From positions 62,001 to 126,000 of the forward strand of contig NZ_FMTM01000006.1 in NCBI RefSeq assembly GCF_900099775.1: 64,000 nt of DNA. The letters are read 5' to 3'. The notes beneath the pieces are model-generated. The model had not been told where the DNA came from. It saw only the letters and a list, made by a program, of their open reading frames with translations, and did not search any database. Position 1 is the stretch's first letter. The number at the start of each line of letters is the position of its first letter. This stretch comes from Rhizobium mongolense subsp. loessense. GTDB lineage: Bacteria > Pseudomonadota > Alphaproteobacteria > Rhizobiales > Rhizobiaceae. A program made the translations under genes and the position numbers. Shown here piece after piece: positions 8,629-17,713 of the stretch.

Positions 8629-9513
8629 ATGAATGACGATGTATCGAAGAGACGTTTAGGCCGCGGGCTTGCTGCGCTGATTGGCGAGATGGACCAGCCG
8701 GTGCCTGTCGATGGTGAAAAGAGCGGTGTCAGCGCAGACCGCCTCATCCCGATCGAATTCGTGAGCCGGAACCCGCGCAATCCGCGGCGCTTTTTTGATG
8801 ACAGCGAGTTGCACGATCTTGCCAGCTCTATTCGTCAGCATGGGATTGTCCAGCCAATCGTTGTTCGGACCCTTGCGACGAACCAGTATGAAATAATTGC
8901 CGGCGAAAGAAGATGGCGCGCCGCCCAGCTTGCAGGGCTCGTCGAAATTCCGGTGATCATCCGCGATGTCGACGACAAGACGGCGCTCGAGATTGCGATC
9001 GTCGAGAATGTTCAGCGATCGGATCTCAACCCCCTCGAAGAGGCATTGGGTTACGAACAGCTTATCGCCGAATACGGCTATACTCAGAACGACCTGGGCG
9101 AGATCATCGGCAAAAGCCGCAGCCATGTCGCAAATTCTCTGCGTCTGCTCAAGCTTCCAGAGCCCGTTCGTGAGTTTCTTGCGGCCGGCAGTCTGTCGGC
9201 GGGGCATGCACGTGCACTGGTTCCGACCTCTGATCCGACGGCCCTTGCTCGCACGATCGTCTCGAAGGGAATGTCCGTTCGGGATGCCGAAAAGCTTGCG
9301 CAGAACGATATCAAGGCGCAATCCGAGCCGCAGCGTGCGGCTGCTCCACGTGATCAGAAGGATTCTGATACACTGGCGCTTGAGCGCACGCTTTCCGATA
9401 CACTTGGCCTTGATGTTACCATCAATCACAAGTCCAGCGGTGGCCAGATCCGCATTGCCTATAAGTCGCTGGAGCAGCTTGAAGAAGTCTGCCGGCTCCT
9501 TGAGCGGCGGTAA
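8629..9513 (+). CDS. parB: Chromosome partitioning protein ParB
   Basis: ParB is the CTP-dependent clamp that binds parS and spreads. The 294-residue product begins MNDDVSKRRLGRGLAALIGE, the ParA-stimulating N-terminal motif. It has the ParB/Srx box GERRWRAAQLAG (about 92-103), the HTH NDLGEIIGKSRSHVANSLRL (about 154-173) and a C-terminal dimerisation segment GGQIRIAYKSLEQLEEV. ATG 8629 fits the family start better than the upstream 8584, which overlaps parA. It converges with holA, leaving only 3 bp between the stop codons. Confidence 0.97.
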   Translation: MNDDVSKRRLGRGLAALIGEMDQPVPVDGEKSGVSADRLIPIEFVSRNPRNPRRFFDDSELHDLASSIRQHGIVQPIVVRTLATNQYEIIAGERRWRAAQLAGLVEIPVIIRDVDDKTALEIAIVENVQRSDLNPLEEALGYEQLIAEYGYTQNDLGEIIGKSRSHVANSLRLLKLPEPVREFLAAGSLSAGHARALVPTSDPTALARTIVSKGMSVRDAEKLAQNDIKAQSEPQRAAAPRDQKDSDTLALERTLSDTLGLDVTINHKSSGGQIRIAYKSLEQLEEVCRLLERR

Positions 9514-9516
9514 GCC

Positions 9517-10554
9517 TTAGCCTTTTCGCCCGCTTTGCAGCGTTGTGGACAGCAATGTTTGTAGCGCGATGCTGTCCTCCAGGCTCTGACGCCTTCTTGT
9601 CTGCAAGATCGCCGACTGCAGCCTGCTCGTTTCACGGCTGATGGCGTCGGCATTCCAGGTGCGTAGCGCCTGTTCGATAATTGGTTTGCGCCGGAAATGC
9701 AGATGGCGACCATGGGTCTGCATAACCTGAGCTGTCTGAAGCCGCTTTTCGTCCATTTCTGCGCGCATTGCGTCTAAAAGCTGAAACTGTTTCAGGCAGG
9801 CTTGGATGACGAGGAAGACAGCCGTCTTGGACGTCGTGATCTTCTGCATGGCATGCAGGAAATTACTGGTGTTTCCGCTTAAAATGGCGTCCACGGCGTC
9901 GTCGACCGAAATGGCGCTGGCGTCGCCGATAATCTCGGTCACATGATGCTCCTCGATCGTCTCCATGCCGCGGCAGTAGAGGGCGAGCTTTCTGACTTCA
10001 TTGCGTGAAGCGATGCGATCACCGCCGATCAGTCCGATCAAAGCCTGCCGTGCGGCAGGCGTGATGCGCAGGCCTTCCGATGCCAATTCATTGTCGATCA
10101 AGCCATTCAAGGCGCGCACATCATCCGAATAACAAGGGATCGCAACGATACTGCGCGTCCCTTCGGCAAGCTTGCGAAGTAGCGAGCCCTTCTTCAGATC
10201 TCCGGCTTCGACGATGATGGAGGTTGCGTCGAGCGGCTTTTGGGAAAGGTGGTCGAGGGCGTCAACCAGATATTTTTCATTCGCCGCGCCCCGTACCCAA
10301 AGGAGTTTTTCTCCCCCGAAGAGTCCGATAGCACCTGCCTCATCCAGCAGGCGCCCGGGATCCTTCTGTAGGTCGCCGATGTCGAGTTTGACAAGCGAGA
10401 AAGGATCATCCAGAGCAACGCGGCTTTTAGCGGCTATTTGCCCCGCCCGTTCGGAAACCAGGCCGCGATCCGGCCCGTAGATGACGAAGATGCGGTAGGC
10501 GGAAACCGAACGTTGAAGAAAACCTTCAAATTCGTGAGATTTAATTTCCGCCAC
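9517..10554 (-). CDS. holA: DNA polymerase III subunit delta
   Basis: HolA is the delta subunit of the clamp loader; it opens the beta sliding clamp. The 345-residue product begins with GTG at 10554, preceded by a strong GAGGAGAAGG, and reads VAEIKSHEFEGFLQ. The sequence YRIFVIYGPDRGLVSERA (about 20-37) is the family N-terminal motif. The segments ALIGLIGGDRIASRNEVRKLALYCRG and IGDASAISVDDAVDAILSG (about residues 175-230) are typical of delta. A longer frame reaching 10686 overlaps lptE and was rejected. The gene is last in the leuS-lptE-holA operon, 10 bp after lptE. Confidence 0.92.
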   Translation of the reverse strand: MAEIKSHEFEGFLQRSVSAYRIFVIYGPDRGLVSERAGQIAAKSRVALDDPFSLVKLDIGDLQKDPGRLLDEAGAIGLFGGEKLLWVRGAANEKYLVDALDHLSQKPLDATSIIVEAGDLKKGSLLRKLAEGTRSIVAIPCYSDDVRALNGLIDNELASEGLRITPAARQALIGLIGGDRIASRNEVRKLALYCRGMETIEEHHVTEIIGDASAISVDDAVDAILSGNTSNFLHAMQKITTSKTAVFLVIQACLKQFQLLDAMRAEMDEKRLQTAQVMQTHGRHLHFRRKPIIEQALRTWNADAISRETSRLQSAILQTRRRQSLEDSIALQTLLSTTLQSGRKG

Positions 10555-10564
10555 GCCCTTCTCC

Positions 10565-11086
10565 TCAGCGACCGAGCGCGCCGGCAATATCCAGGCCGAC
10601 AAGCTCGGCAGCCTCGCGTGCCGCGCGGTTTTCGGCATCACGGATTGCGCGCTGCTTGGCAAATTCTTGGGTCGGGAAATCGACAAGCGCTGTGGCGAAG
10701 CGGTTACCCGACTTGATAACCTGGCCGTTCGCCGTCGCCTGCAGCGTGTAATCCACGCTGACGGTCACGCGACCGGCGCGCGACGTGTCGGACGATTCGA
10801 CAAGAAGTGCGTCGACGACGTCAGACCGCACCTGCAGCTCTACTTCGTAGGCTGGCTTGACAGGCTCGCCCGCGCCGCGCGTAGCAAGGAAGATGAGGCG
10901 GTTGCGAACTTCCTGTTCGACACGAGTCGTTGCGTCCGAGAAGCCGACGGAAGCGAGCTTTCCGGCAACTCCTGACGTTTCCGAGTAAAGCGGACGAACC
11001 TGGCAGGCGGAAAGCAAGGCTGCAAACGCAAGGACAACGGTGATTGCGCCGCCGCGTGCGAACCTGGGAGCGATATCAAACGACAA
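10565..11086 (-). CDS. lptE: LPS-assembly lipoprotein LptE
   Basis: LptE is the outer-membrane lipoprotein that plugs LptD and helps insert lipopolysaccharide. The 173-residue product has a signal peptide with lipobox LSAC (Cys28), followed by QVRPLYSE, a very common LptE start in rhizobia. The DYTLQA and AKQRAIRDAENRAAREAAE segments also fit. The start overlaps the end of leuS by 11 bp, so translation is probably coupled. The link leuS-lptE-holA is widely conserved. Confidence 0.88.
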   Translation of the reverse strand: MSFDIAPRFARGGAITVVLAFAALLSACQVRPLYSETSGVAGKLASVGFSDATTRVEQEVRNRLIFLATRGAGEPVKPAYEVELQVRSDVVDALLVESSDTSRAGRVTVSVDYTLQATANGQVIKSGNRFATALVDFPTQEFAKQRAIRDAENRAAREAAELVGLDIAGALGR

Positions 11087-13706
11087 TGTTCACAATCCTT
11101 TGCGGAACCACAATAATTTTCTTCGGCGCCTGACCGTTCATCGCATTGATGACGGCGTCGAGTTTCAAGACGGCCTGTGTCACGGCATTCTGATCTGCGT
11201 CTTTCGAAATTGTCAATTCGGCGCGTTTCTTGCCATTAATCTGGACCGGCAGGACGACGTCATTTTCCACGACCAGAGCTTCGTCATAGACAGGCCAAGC
11301 GGTACGGGCGAGCATCTCGCTGTTGCCAAGCGTCGCCCAGCATTCTTCGGCCAGATGCGGCGTCATGGGCGCAACGAGCTGGACCAGAATTTCCGCCGCG
11401 TTACGAACAGCGGCGCAATAGGCGACGTCGCCCTCGCCTGCCGCTACTTTCGCCAGCGGGCCCGACAATGTATTCACGAGTTCATAGATGCGCGCGACGG
11501 CCTTGTTGAACCAAAGCTTGTCGTAGTCGTTCTGGACAGCCTTCAAGGTTTTATGGGCGGCCTGCGAGATCGAAAGCGCCTCTCCGTCCTTAGCCGGATT
11601 CGGCGTTATGGAAGCCAGGGCGTCGGATGCTTCGGAAATCAAGCGCCACAGGCGCTGCGTGAAGCGATGCGCCCCTTCGACACCTGCTTCCGACCAGATC
11701 ACATCACGCTCGGGTGGTGAATCCGAGAGAACGAAGAACCGCGCCGTGTCAGCGCCGTAGGATGCTATGATATCATCCGGATCAACGACGTTCTTCTTGG
11801 ATTTCGACATTTTCTCGATCGATCCAATTGAGACCTCCTCGCCCCCATCCAGCAGGAAAGCGCGGCGCTTGCCCTCGATCTCCTCGATACGGATATCTGC
11901 AGGCGCCACCCAGTCGCGGATCGTGCCCGAACCGCGGCTGTAGGTCTCGTGGACGACCATGCCCTGGGTAAAGAGGCCCTTGAATGGCTCCTTGACGTCG
12001 ACATGGCCGGTCTCGCGCATCGCACGCGTGAAGAAACGCGAATAGAGCAGATGCAGAATGGCATGTTCGATGCCGCCGATATACTGATCCACGGGAAGCC
12101 AACGGGTTGCGACGGCCGGATCAGTGGGGACACCTTCCCAAGGTGCCGTAAAGCGCGTGAAGTACCAACTCGAGTCGACGAAGGTGTCCATCGTGTCTGT
12201 TTCGCGCCGGGCGTCCTTGCCGCAAGTTGGGCAGGCGACATGCCGCCAGGTCGGGTGGCGGTCGAGCGGATTGCCCGGCTGATCGAAGGTTACGTCTGCC
12301 GGCAGCTTGACGGGCAGGTCCTTCTTCGGTACCGGCACGACACCGCAGGCATCGCAATGGATGACCGGGATCGGGCAGCCCCAATAGCGCTGGCGCGAAA
12401 TGCCCCAGTCGCGCAGGCGGAAATTCACCTTGCGTTCGCCCTGTGGCACATTGCCGAGCATTGTGCCCGACAGGCGGTCGGCAACGATTTTGAAGGCTTC
12501 GTCTGTCGTATTGCCGTCAAGGAAGCGGGAGTTGATCATCACGCCGTCGCCGTCATAGGCGGTGTCACCGATCGTGAAGGTTGCGGCATCGCCGTCCTTC
12601 GGCATGACCACCGGAACAACGGGCAAACCATATTTGCGCGCGAAATCGAGGTCTCGCTGGTCGCCGGATGGGCAGCCGAAAATGGCGCCTGTGCCATAGT
12701 CCATCAGCACGAAATTCGCGATATAGACCGGAAGTTCCCACGATGAATCAAGCGGATGCTTGACCCGGATACCGGTATCCATGCCCTTCTTCTCGGCCGT
12801 CTCGAGGGCTGCCAGCGAGGTGCCGGCCCGGCGGCATTCTTCGCAGAAGGCTTCGAGAGCTGGATTTGCCGCGGCAGCGTCCTTTGCCAAGGGGTGGTCA
12901 GCTGCGATCGCAAGGAAGGAGGCGCCAAACAGCGTGTCGGGACGTGTGGTGTAAACCGTCACCTCGGTTTCGCCGGCAGGCGCCGTCTGCGGCACGATTT
13001 CAAAGCGGATCGTCAGACCCTCGGAGCGACCGATCCAGTTCTTCTGCATCAGACGAACTTTGTCCGGCCACTGGTCGAGCGTTTCCAGAGCGTCAAGCAG
13101 GTCCTGGCTGAAATCGGTTATCTTGAAGAACCACTGCGTGAGTTCCCGCTGCTCGACCAGAGCACCCGAGCGCCAGCCGCGGCCGTCGATAACCTGTTCA
13201 TTGGCAAGAACGGTATTGTCGACCGGGTCCCAATTGACTTTCGACTGCTTCCGGTAGACGAGGCCTTTCTCCAGGAAATCCAGGAAAAGATGCTGCTGAT
13301 GCTGGTAGTATTCGACGTCGCAGGTGGCAAATTCCCGCGTCCAATCGAGTGAAAGCCCCATGGCCTTCAACTGCGATTTCATAGAGTCGATATTCTGATG
13401 GGTCCATGAGGCCGGATGTACGCCGCGCTCCATGGCAGCGTTTTCTGCCGGCATCCCGAAGGCATCCCAGCCCATCGGGTGCAGGACGTTGAAGCCCCGC
13501 GCCCGCTTGTAACGGGCCACGACGTCACCCATGGCGTAGTTGCGCACATGGCCCATGTGAATTCGGCCCGACGGATAGGGAAACATTTCAAGTACATAAT
13601 ATTTTTCGCGCGGATCGGCGTTGTCGGTCTCAAAGACCTTCGCCTCGTTCCATTTTTGCTGCCAGCGGGGCTCGGCATCGCGCGGATTATAACGTTCGGT
13701 AGCCAT
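11076..13706 (-). CDS. leuS: Leucine--tRNA ligase
   Basis: LeuRS charges tRNA-Leu and has a CP1 editing domain. The 876-residue product has the usual length. It carries the class I HIGH-type motif HMGH (residues 50-53), an editing-domain threonine-rich block YTTRPDTLFGASF, a zinc-binding-like CDACG...CPTCG region, and KMSKSKKN around residue 632. It is the first gene of the minus-strand operon, with lptE overlapping its end. It is divergent from yggS over about 200 bp. Confidence 0.98.
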   Translation of the reverse strand: MATERYNPRDAEPRWQQKWNEAKVFETDNADPREKYYVLEMFPYPSGRIHMGHVRNYAMGDVVARYKRARGFNVLHPMGWDAFGMPAENAAMERGVHPASWTHQNIDSMKSQLKAMGLSLDWTREFATCDVEYYQHQQHLFLDFLEKGLVYRKQSKVNWDPVDNTVLANEQVIDGRGWRSGALVEQRELTQWFFKITDFSQDLLDALETLDQWPDKVRLMQKNWIGRSEGLTIRFEIVPQTAPAGETEVTVYTTRPDTLFGASFLAIAADHPLAKDAAAANPALEAFCEECRRAGTSLAALETAEKKGMDTGIRVKHPLDSSWELPVYIANFVLMDYGTGAIFGCPSGDQRDLDFARKYGLPVVPVVMPKDGDAATFTIGDTAYDGDGVMINSRFLDGNTTDEAFKIVADRLSGTMLGNVPQGERKVNFRLRDWGISRQRYWGCPIPVIHCDACGVVPVPKKDLPVKLPADVTFDQPGNPLDRHPTWRHVACPTCGKDARRETDTMDTFVDSSWYFTRFTAPWEGVPTDPAVATRWLPVDQYIGGIEHAILHLLYSRFFTRAMRETGHVDVKEPFKGLFTQGMVVHETYSRGSGTIRDWVAPADIRIEEIEGKRRAFLLDGGEEVSIGSIEKMSKSKKNVVDPDDIIASYGADTARFFVLSDSPPERDVIWSEAGVEGAHRFTQRLWRLISEASDALASITPNPAKDGEALSISQAAHKTLKAVQNDYDKLWFNKAVARIYELVNTLSGPLAKVAAGEGDVAYCAAVRNAAEILVQLVAPMTPHLAEECWATLGNSEMLARTAWPVYDEALVVENDVVLPVQINGKKRAELTISKDADQNAVTQAVLKLDAVINAMNGQAPKKIIVVPQRIVNIVV

Positions 13707-13907
13707 GGTATTCGAATTTCCGGAAAATCAGGGGAGGTTGGTGGTGACCTTCACCATGAAACCGCTGTAGCGTCAAGTTTCGCGGGTACTGCAAGCGTCC
13801 GATCCCTCGCAGCAAACTGCCTTTTTTGGCAGACAGGGCCTTGGCAAGAATGTCAGGCGCGGTTAGTGCATGCCATCCTCCTTATGCGGACATGTCGGGA
13901 TCAGGTA

Positions 13908-14567
13908 ATGGAACTTCAAGAGCGGTTGAACGATGTTCGCGCGCGCATTTCGGCAGCAGAGCGTCAGTCTCAGCGTCCTGCCGGGTCGGTTCAACTCGTT
14001 GCCGTTTCGAAGACCTTTGATGCGGAGGCCATCCGCCCCGCGATTGCGGCTGGTCAGCGCGTTTTCGGCGAGAACCGCGTCCAGGAAAGCCAAGGCAAAT
14101 GGCCGGAACTCAGGACCGAGACGCCCGGCATCGAGCTGCACCTTATCGGGCCGCTGCAATCGAATAAGGCAGCAGATGCAGTTGCGCTCTTTGATGTCAT
14201 AGAAACTGTCGATCGCGAAAAGATCGCCCGCGCGATCGCCGGGGAAATGAAGCGGCAAGGCAGGACCGTTCGGCTCTATGTCCAGGTCAATAGCGGTCTG
14301 GAACCGCAAAAGGCCGGTATTGCGCCCGCCCATACACCCGCATTCGTCGATTTCTGCCGGAATGAGCTTGGCCTTTCGATTGAAGGCCTGATGTGCATCC
14401 CCCCAGCCGAGGAAAATCCCGGTCCACATTTTGCCCTGCTGGCTAAGATCGCAGGACAATGCGGAGTGGAAAAACTCTCCATGGGCATGTCCGGGGACTA
14501 CGAAACGGCCGTGGCCTTCGGTGCGACGAGCGTGCGCGTCGGATCTGCTATTTTCGGCGCACGTTAG
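13908..14567 (+). CDS. YggS/PLPBP-family pyridoxal phosphate homeostasis protein
   Basis: These PLP-binding proteins help keep vitamin B6 and amino-acid pools balanced. The protein of about 219 residues begins MELQERLNDVRARISAAERQ. It has LVAVSKTFDAEAIRPAI with the PLP lysine (about residue 35), FGENRVQE, LHLIGPLQSNK, and the C-terminal phosphate-binding stretch LSMGMSGDYETAVAFGATSVRVGSAIFG (motifs quoted in part). The long upstream extension of the frame to 13416 lies over leuS and is not coding. ATG 13908 follows AGG. Confidence 0.92.
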   Translation: MELQERLNDVRARISAAERQSQRPAGSVQLVAVSKTFDAEAIRPAIAAGQRVFGENRVQESQGKWPELRTETPGIELHLIGPLQSNKAADAVALFDVIETVDREKIARAIAGEMKRQGRTVRLYVQVNSGLEPQKAGIAPAHTPAFVDFCRNELGLSIEGLMCIPPAEENPGPHFALLAKIAGQCGVEKLSMGMSGDYETAVAFGATSVRVGSAIFGAR

Positions 14568-14650
14568 TCCTTCTGCTTTCGTCGGGCTTCCGGTCCAGCC
14601 TCCCCTCGCCTAAACTTGCCACACGGCATGCATGTCCTGGGGAGGAGCAA

Positions 14651-16561
14651 ATGCAGAGCAGCTATCATCAGGTCTATGCAAGCTGGAAGAGCGATCCGGA
14701 AGCATTCTGGCGCGACGCTTCAAGAGCGATCGCCTGGTTCAAGCAGCCGCAGCAGATCTTCTCGCCATCACAGGGCGTTTACGGCCGCTGGTTCGCAGAC
14801 GGTGAGACCAACACCTGTTACAATTGCCTGGACCGTCATGTATTGGCAGGCCGCGGCACCGAAACAGCCATCATCTTCGACAGCGCCATGAGTGGCGCGA
14901 AGGCACGTTTTAGTTACGAGGATACGCTTGCCGAAGTGCAGGCGATCGCGGCGACCTTTCAAGCGTTCGGCATCGGCAAAGGCGATCGTGTCATCATCTA
15001 CATGCCGATGGTGCCCGAAGCCATTTTTTCCATGCTTGCCTGCGCTCGCATCGGCGCCATCCACTCCGTGGTTTTTGGAGGGTTTGCTGCCAACGAACTT
15101 GCCGCCCGCATCGATGATTCAGGCGCAAAGCTCGTGGTCACTGCCAGCTGCGGATTGGAGCCCGGCCGTGTCGTGGCTTACAAGCCGCTTGTCGATCAAG
15201 CCATCGCTGCGGCGAAATCAAAGCCCGCACATTGCCTCGTTCTGCAAAGGCCGCAACTGATGGCCGAACTTGTGCCTGGGCGCGATCATGCTTTCCAAGA
15301 GGCCGTCGCGCTTCACCATGGCAGGAGCATTCCTTGCGTGGCCGTCAAAGCGATCGATCCGCTCTATATCCTTTACACATCCGGCACCACCGGTCAGCCG
15401 AAGGGCGTCGTTCGTGACAATGGCGGGCATATGGTCGCGCTGCACTGGTCGATGGCAAACATCTACGCAATGAAACCCGGCGAAGTTTTCTGGGCGGCCT
15501 CCGATATCGGCTGGGTGGTTGGTCATTCCTATATCGTCTATGCTCCGTTGCTTGCGGGTGTGGCTACTGTAATCTTTGAGGGCAAACCCGTCGGCACACC
15601 CGATGCCGGCGCGTTCTGGCGCGTAATTTGCGAATACGACGTGCGTGTTCTCTTTACTGCTCCGACAGCCTTCCGCGCGATTCGCCGGGAAGATGCCGAT
15701 GGCGAATTCGTGCACCACTATTCGAAACCGCATTTCCGGGCTCTTTTTCTTGCGGGTGAACGAGCCGATCCCGAAACCCTCAAATGGGCGGAAAAGATGC
15801 TTAAAGTTCCCGTCATCGATCATTGGTGGCAGACGGAAACCGGCTGGCCAATCGCTGCAAATCCACTCGGTCTCGGTGTGCTTCCAGCAAAGCACGGATC
15901 AGCGTCCGTCCCGGTGCCTGGCTACGAGATCCAGGTTCTCGACGACGCAGGGCATCAGGTGCCGCCCGGCACCCTCGGCAACATCGTCGCCAAGCTGCCC
16001 TTGCCGCCGGGCTGTCTGCCGACACTGTGGGAGGCAGACGAGCGTTTTCGCTCGGCTTATCTCGAGGAATTTCCGGGATACTACAAGACCGCGGACGCCG
16101 GTTATGTGGATGACGACGGCTATCTCTTCATCATGTCGCGCACGGACGACATCATCAACTGTGCAGGCCACAGGCTTTCGACAGGAGCAATGGAAGAGGT
16201 CTGCGCAAAACATGCAGATGTTGCGGAGTGCGCCGTCGTCGGTATTGCTGATCCGCTCAAGGGTCAGGTGCCGTGTGGCTTCCTTGTGCTCAAGAAGAAC
16301 GTCACAAGGGCGAAGGCAACGATCGAAGCTGAGGTCGTCAAACTGATTCGCGACCAGATCGGTCCGGTGGCCGCATTCAAGACGGCGATTGTCGTCGAAC
16401 GTCTGCCCAAGACCCGTTCGGGTAAGATTCTGCGTGGCACGATGCAGAAGATCGCGGACGGCGAACCATGGAAAATGCCGGCGACCATCGACGATCCGGC
16501 TATTCTGCATGAAATTGCGGATGCCCTGCGCAGCAAGGGTTTTGGCTCGCTTCCAATGTAG
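14651..16561 (+). CDS. prpE: Propionyl-CoA synthetase-like acyl-CoA ligase (PrpE type)
   Basis: This AMP-forming acyl-CoA synthetase of 636 residues activates a short acid (probably propionate or a related acid) to its CoA ester. Visible motifs are YTSGTTGQPKG (A3 core), WWQTETGWP (A5), SRTDDIINCAGHRLSTGAMEE (A8) and the catalytic lysine in KTRSGKILRG (A10). ATG 14651 is preceded by GGGGAGGAG; the longer frame from 14459 overlaps yggS. It resembles PrpE more than Acs in its N-terminus (YHQVYASWKSDPEAFW). A second member, acs, lies 2 kb downstream. The exact substrate cannot be read from sequence. Confidence 0.85.
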   Translation: MQSSYHQVYASWKSDPEAFWRDASRAIAWFKQPQQIFSPSQGVYGRWFADGETNTCYNCLDRHVLAGRGTETAIIFDSAMSGAKARFSYEDTLAEVQAIAATFQAFGIGKGDRVIIYMPMVPEAIFSMLACARIGAIHSVVFGGFAANELAARIDDSGAKLVVTASCGLEPGRVVAYKPLVDQAIAAAKSKPAHCLVLQRPQLMAELVPGRDHAFQEAVALHHGRSIPCVAVKAIDPLYILYTSGTTGQPKGVVRDNGGHMVALHWSMANIYAMKPGEVFWAASDIGWVVGHSYIVYAPLLAGVATVIFEGKPVGTPDAGAFWRVICEYDVRVLFTAPTAFRAIRREDADGEFVHHYSKPHFRALFLAGERADPETLKWAEKMLKVPVIDHWWQTETGWPIAANPLGLGVLPAKHGSASVPVPGYEIQVLDDAGHQVPPGTLGNIVAKLPLPPGCLPTLWEADERFRSAYLEEFPGYYKTADAGYVDDDGYLFIMSRTDDIINCAGHRLSTGAMEEVCAKHADVAECAVVGIADPLKGQVPCGFLVLKKNVTRAKATIEAEVVKLIRDQIGPVAAFKTAIVVERLPKTRSGKILRGTMQKIADGEPWKMPATIDDPAILHEIADALRSKGFGSLPM

Positions 16562-16584
16562 GAAATTACCTACTCGGTAAGATT

Positions 16585-16625
16585 CGTTGACGAGATGTAA
16601 CCACCGTTGACGAGTTGTTAACCAT
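16585..16625 (+). repeat. Tandem 20-bp repeat containing CtrA-like boxes upstream of the flagellin gene
   Basis: Two adjacent 20-bp units start CGTTGACGAG (16585-16604 and 16605-16624) and end ATGTAACCAC and TTGTTAACCA. The second contains TTGA-N7-TTAACC (16607-16623), one mismatch from TTAA-N7-TTAACC, and the half-site TTAACCAT. The first is a weaker copy. They lie 112-152 bp before the flagellin start. Confidence 0.5.
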
Positions 16626-16736
16626 GTTTTCGCTAGGTTCGGCGCACGGACACCTGTTGCAGGTGAGCATGAAGCACCGCCGCTCTCGGCCTCGGGCCGG
16701 AATGCCCTTTCACCCAAGCGAATTGGACAAAAAGCG

Positions 16737-17642
16737 ATGTCAAGCATTCTAACGAACACTGCCGCAATGGCGGCACTGCAGACCCTTCGCGGTGTAAACC
16801 AGAGCCTCAAGGAAACCCAGGACCACGTTTCGTCCGGCCTGCGTGTCGGCAAGGCCGCCGACAATGCCGCTTACTGGTCGATCGCAACGACCATGCGTTC
16901 CGACAACAAGGCACTTTCGGCTGTTTCCGACGCTCTCGGCCTCGGTGCCGCCAAGGTCGATACTGCCTATGCTGCGATGGACAGCGCCATCGATATTGTT
17001 TCCGAAATCAAGGCCAAGCTGGTTGCCGCTACCGAAAAGGGCGTCGACAAGGCCAAGGTTCAGGAAGAGATTTCCCAGCTTCAGGCTCAGCTGCTGAGCA
17101 TCGCTCAGTCTGCTTCCTTCTCCGGTGAGAACTGGGTCGCCGGCGAGGGTACGAAGAGCGTCGTTTCGACCTTCGTTCGCGATGGCTCGAACGCTGTATC
17201 CGTCAAGCAGACCGAATACATCCTCGACGATACCTCGGTCGGCAACGTCCTGTTCGGTATGAGCGGAGGCCTGATCGAAACGTCCACGGGTATTATCGGC
17301 ACCTCGAACGGTACGATCGGCTCCGTCTATAAGATGGACATCACCAATTTCACCACAGATGACGTCGGTCTTGCGCTGACGGCTGTCGAATCCGCTCTCA
17401 AGGCGATGACCAGCGCCGGTGCACAGCTCGGCTCGATCTCCACTCGCATCCAACTGCAGGAAGATTTTGTCTCGACTTTGAGCGACTCGATCGACTCTGG
17501 CATCGGCCGTCTCGTCGACGCCGATATGGAGGAAGAATCATCCAAGCTGACCGCTCTTCAGACGCAGCAGCAGCTTGCAATCCAATCTCTCTCGATTGCG
17601 AACTCGGCATCTCAGAACATCCTGTCGCTCTTCCGCAGCTAA
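16737..17642 (+). CDS. Flagellin
   Basis: This is a 301-residue filament protein. It has the conserved N-terminal D0/D1 coiled region SSILTNTAAMAALQTLRGVN, SGLRVGKAADNAAYWSIAT, and the C-terminal D0 region with LTALQTQQQLAIQSLS and the terminal NILSLFR. The variable middle (about 120-210) is short, as in rhizobial flagellins. No hook, motor or export genes are near, so it is a dispersed flagellin outside the main cluster, as known in R. leguminosarum. ATG 16737 follows GGACAAAAAGCG. A tandem CtrA-like repeat upstream suggests cell-cycle or motility control. Confidence 0.94.
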   Translation: MSSILTNTAAMAALQTLRGVNQSLKETQDHVSSGLRVGKAADNAAYWSIATTMRSDNKALSAVSDALGLGAAKVDTAYAAMDSAIDIVSEIKAKLVAATEKGVDKAKVQEEISQLQAQLLSIAQSASFSGENWVAGEGTKSVVSTFVRDGSNAVSVKQTEYILDDTSVGNVLFGMSGGLIETSTGIIGTSNGTIGSVYKMDITNFTTDDVGLALTAVESALKAMTSAGAQLGSISTRIQLQEDFVSTLSDSIDSGIGRLVDADMEEESSKLTALQTQQQLAIQSLSIANSASQNILSLFRS

Positions 17643-17667
17643 ACGCGGCAATAGCAGAAAACAAAAG

Positions 17668-17693
17668 ACCCGCCGGAGCGATCCGGCGGGTCG
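17668..17693. terminator. Bidirectional terminator between flagellin and trcR
   Basis: GACCCGCCGGA and TCCGGCGGGTC form a perfect 11-bp stem with a GCGA loop, between two converging genes. AAAACAAAA precedes it and CGTTTCAC follows, so it has a better U-tract for the minus-strand transcript. Confidence 0.88.
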
Positions 17694-17713
17694 TTTCACT
17701 TTATGCAAACAGG

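Noticed and set aside
13416..13907. N-terminal extension of the YggS-like gene
   Set aside because: It overlaps leuS on the opposite strand and the family start is at 13908.
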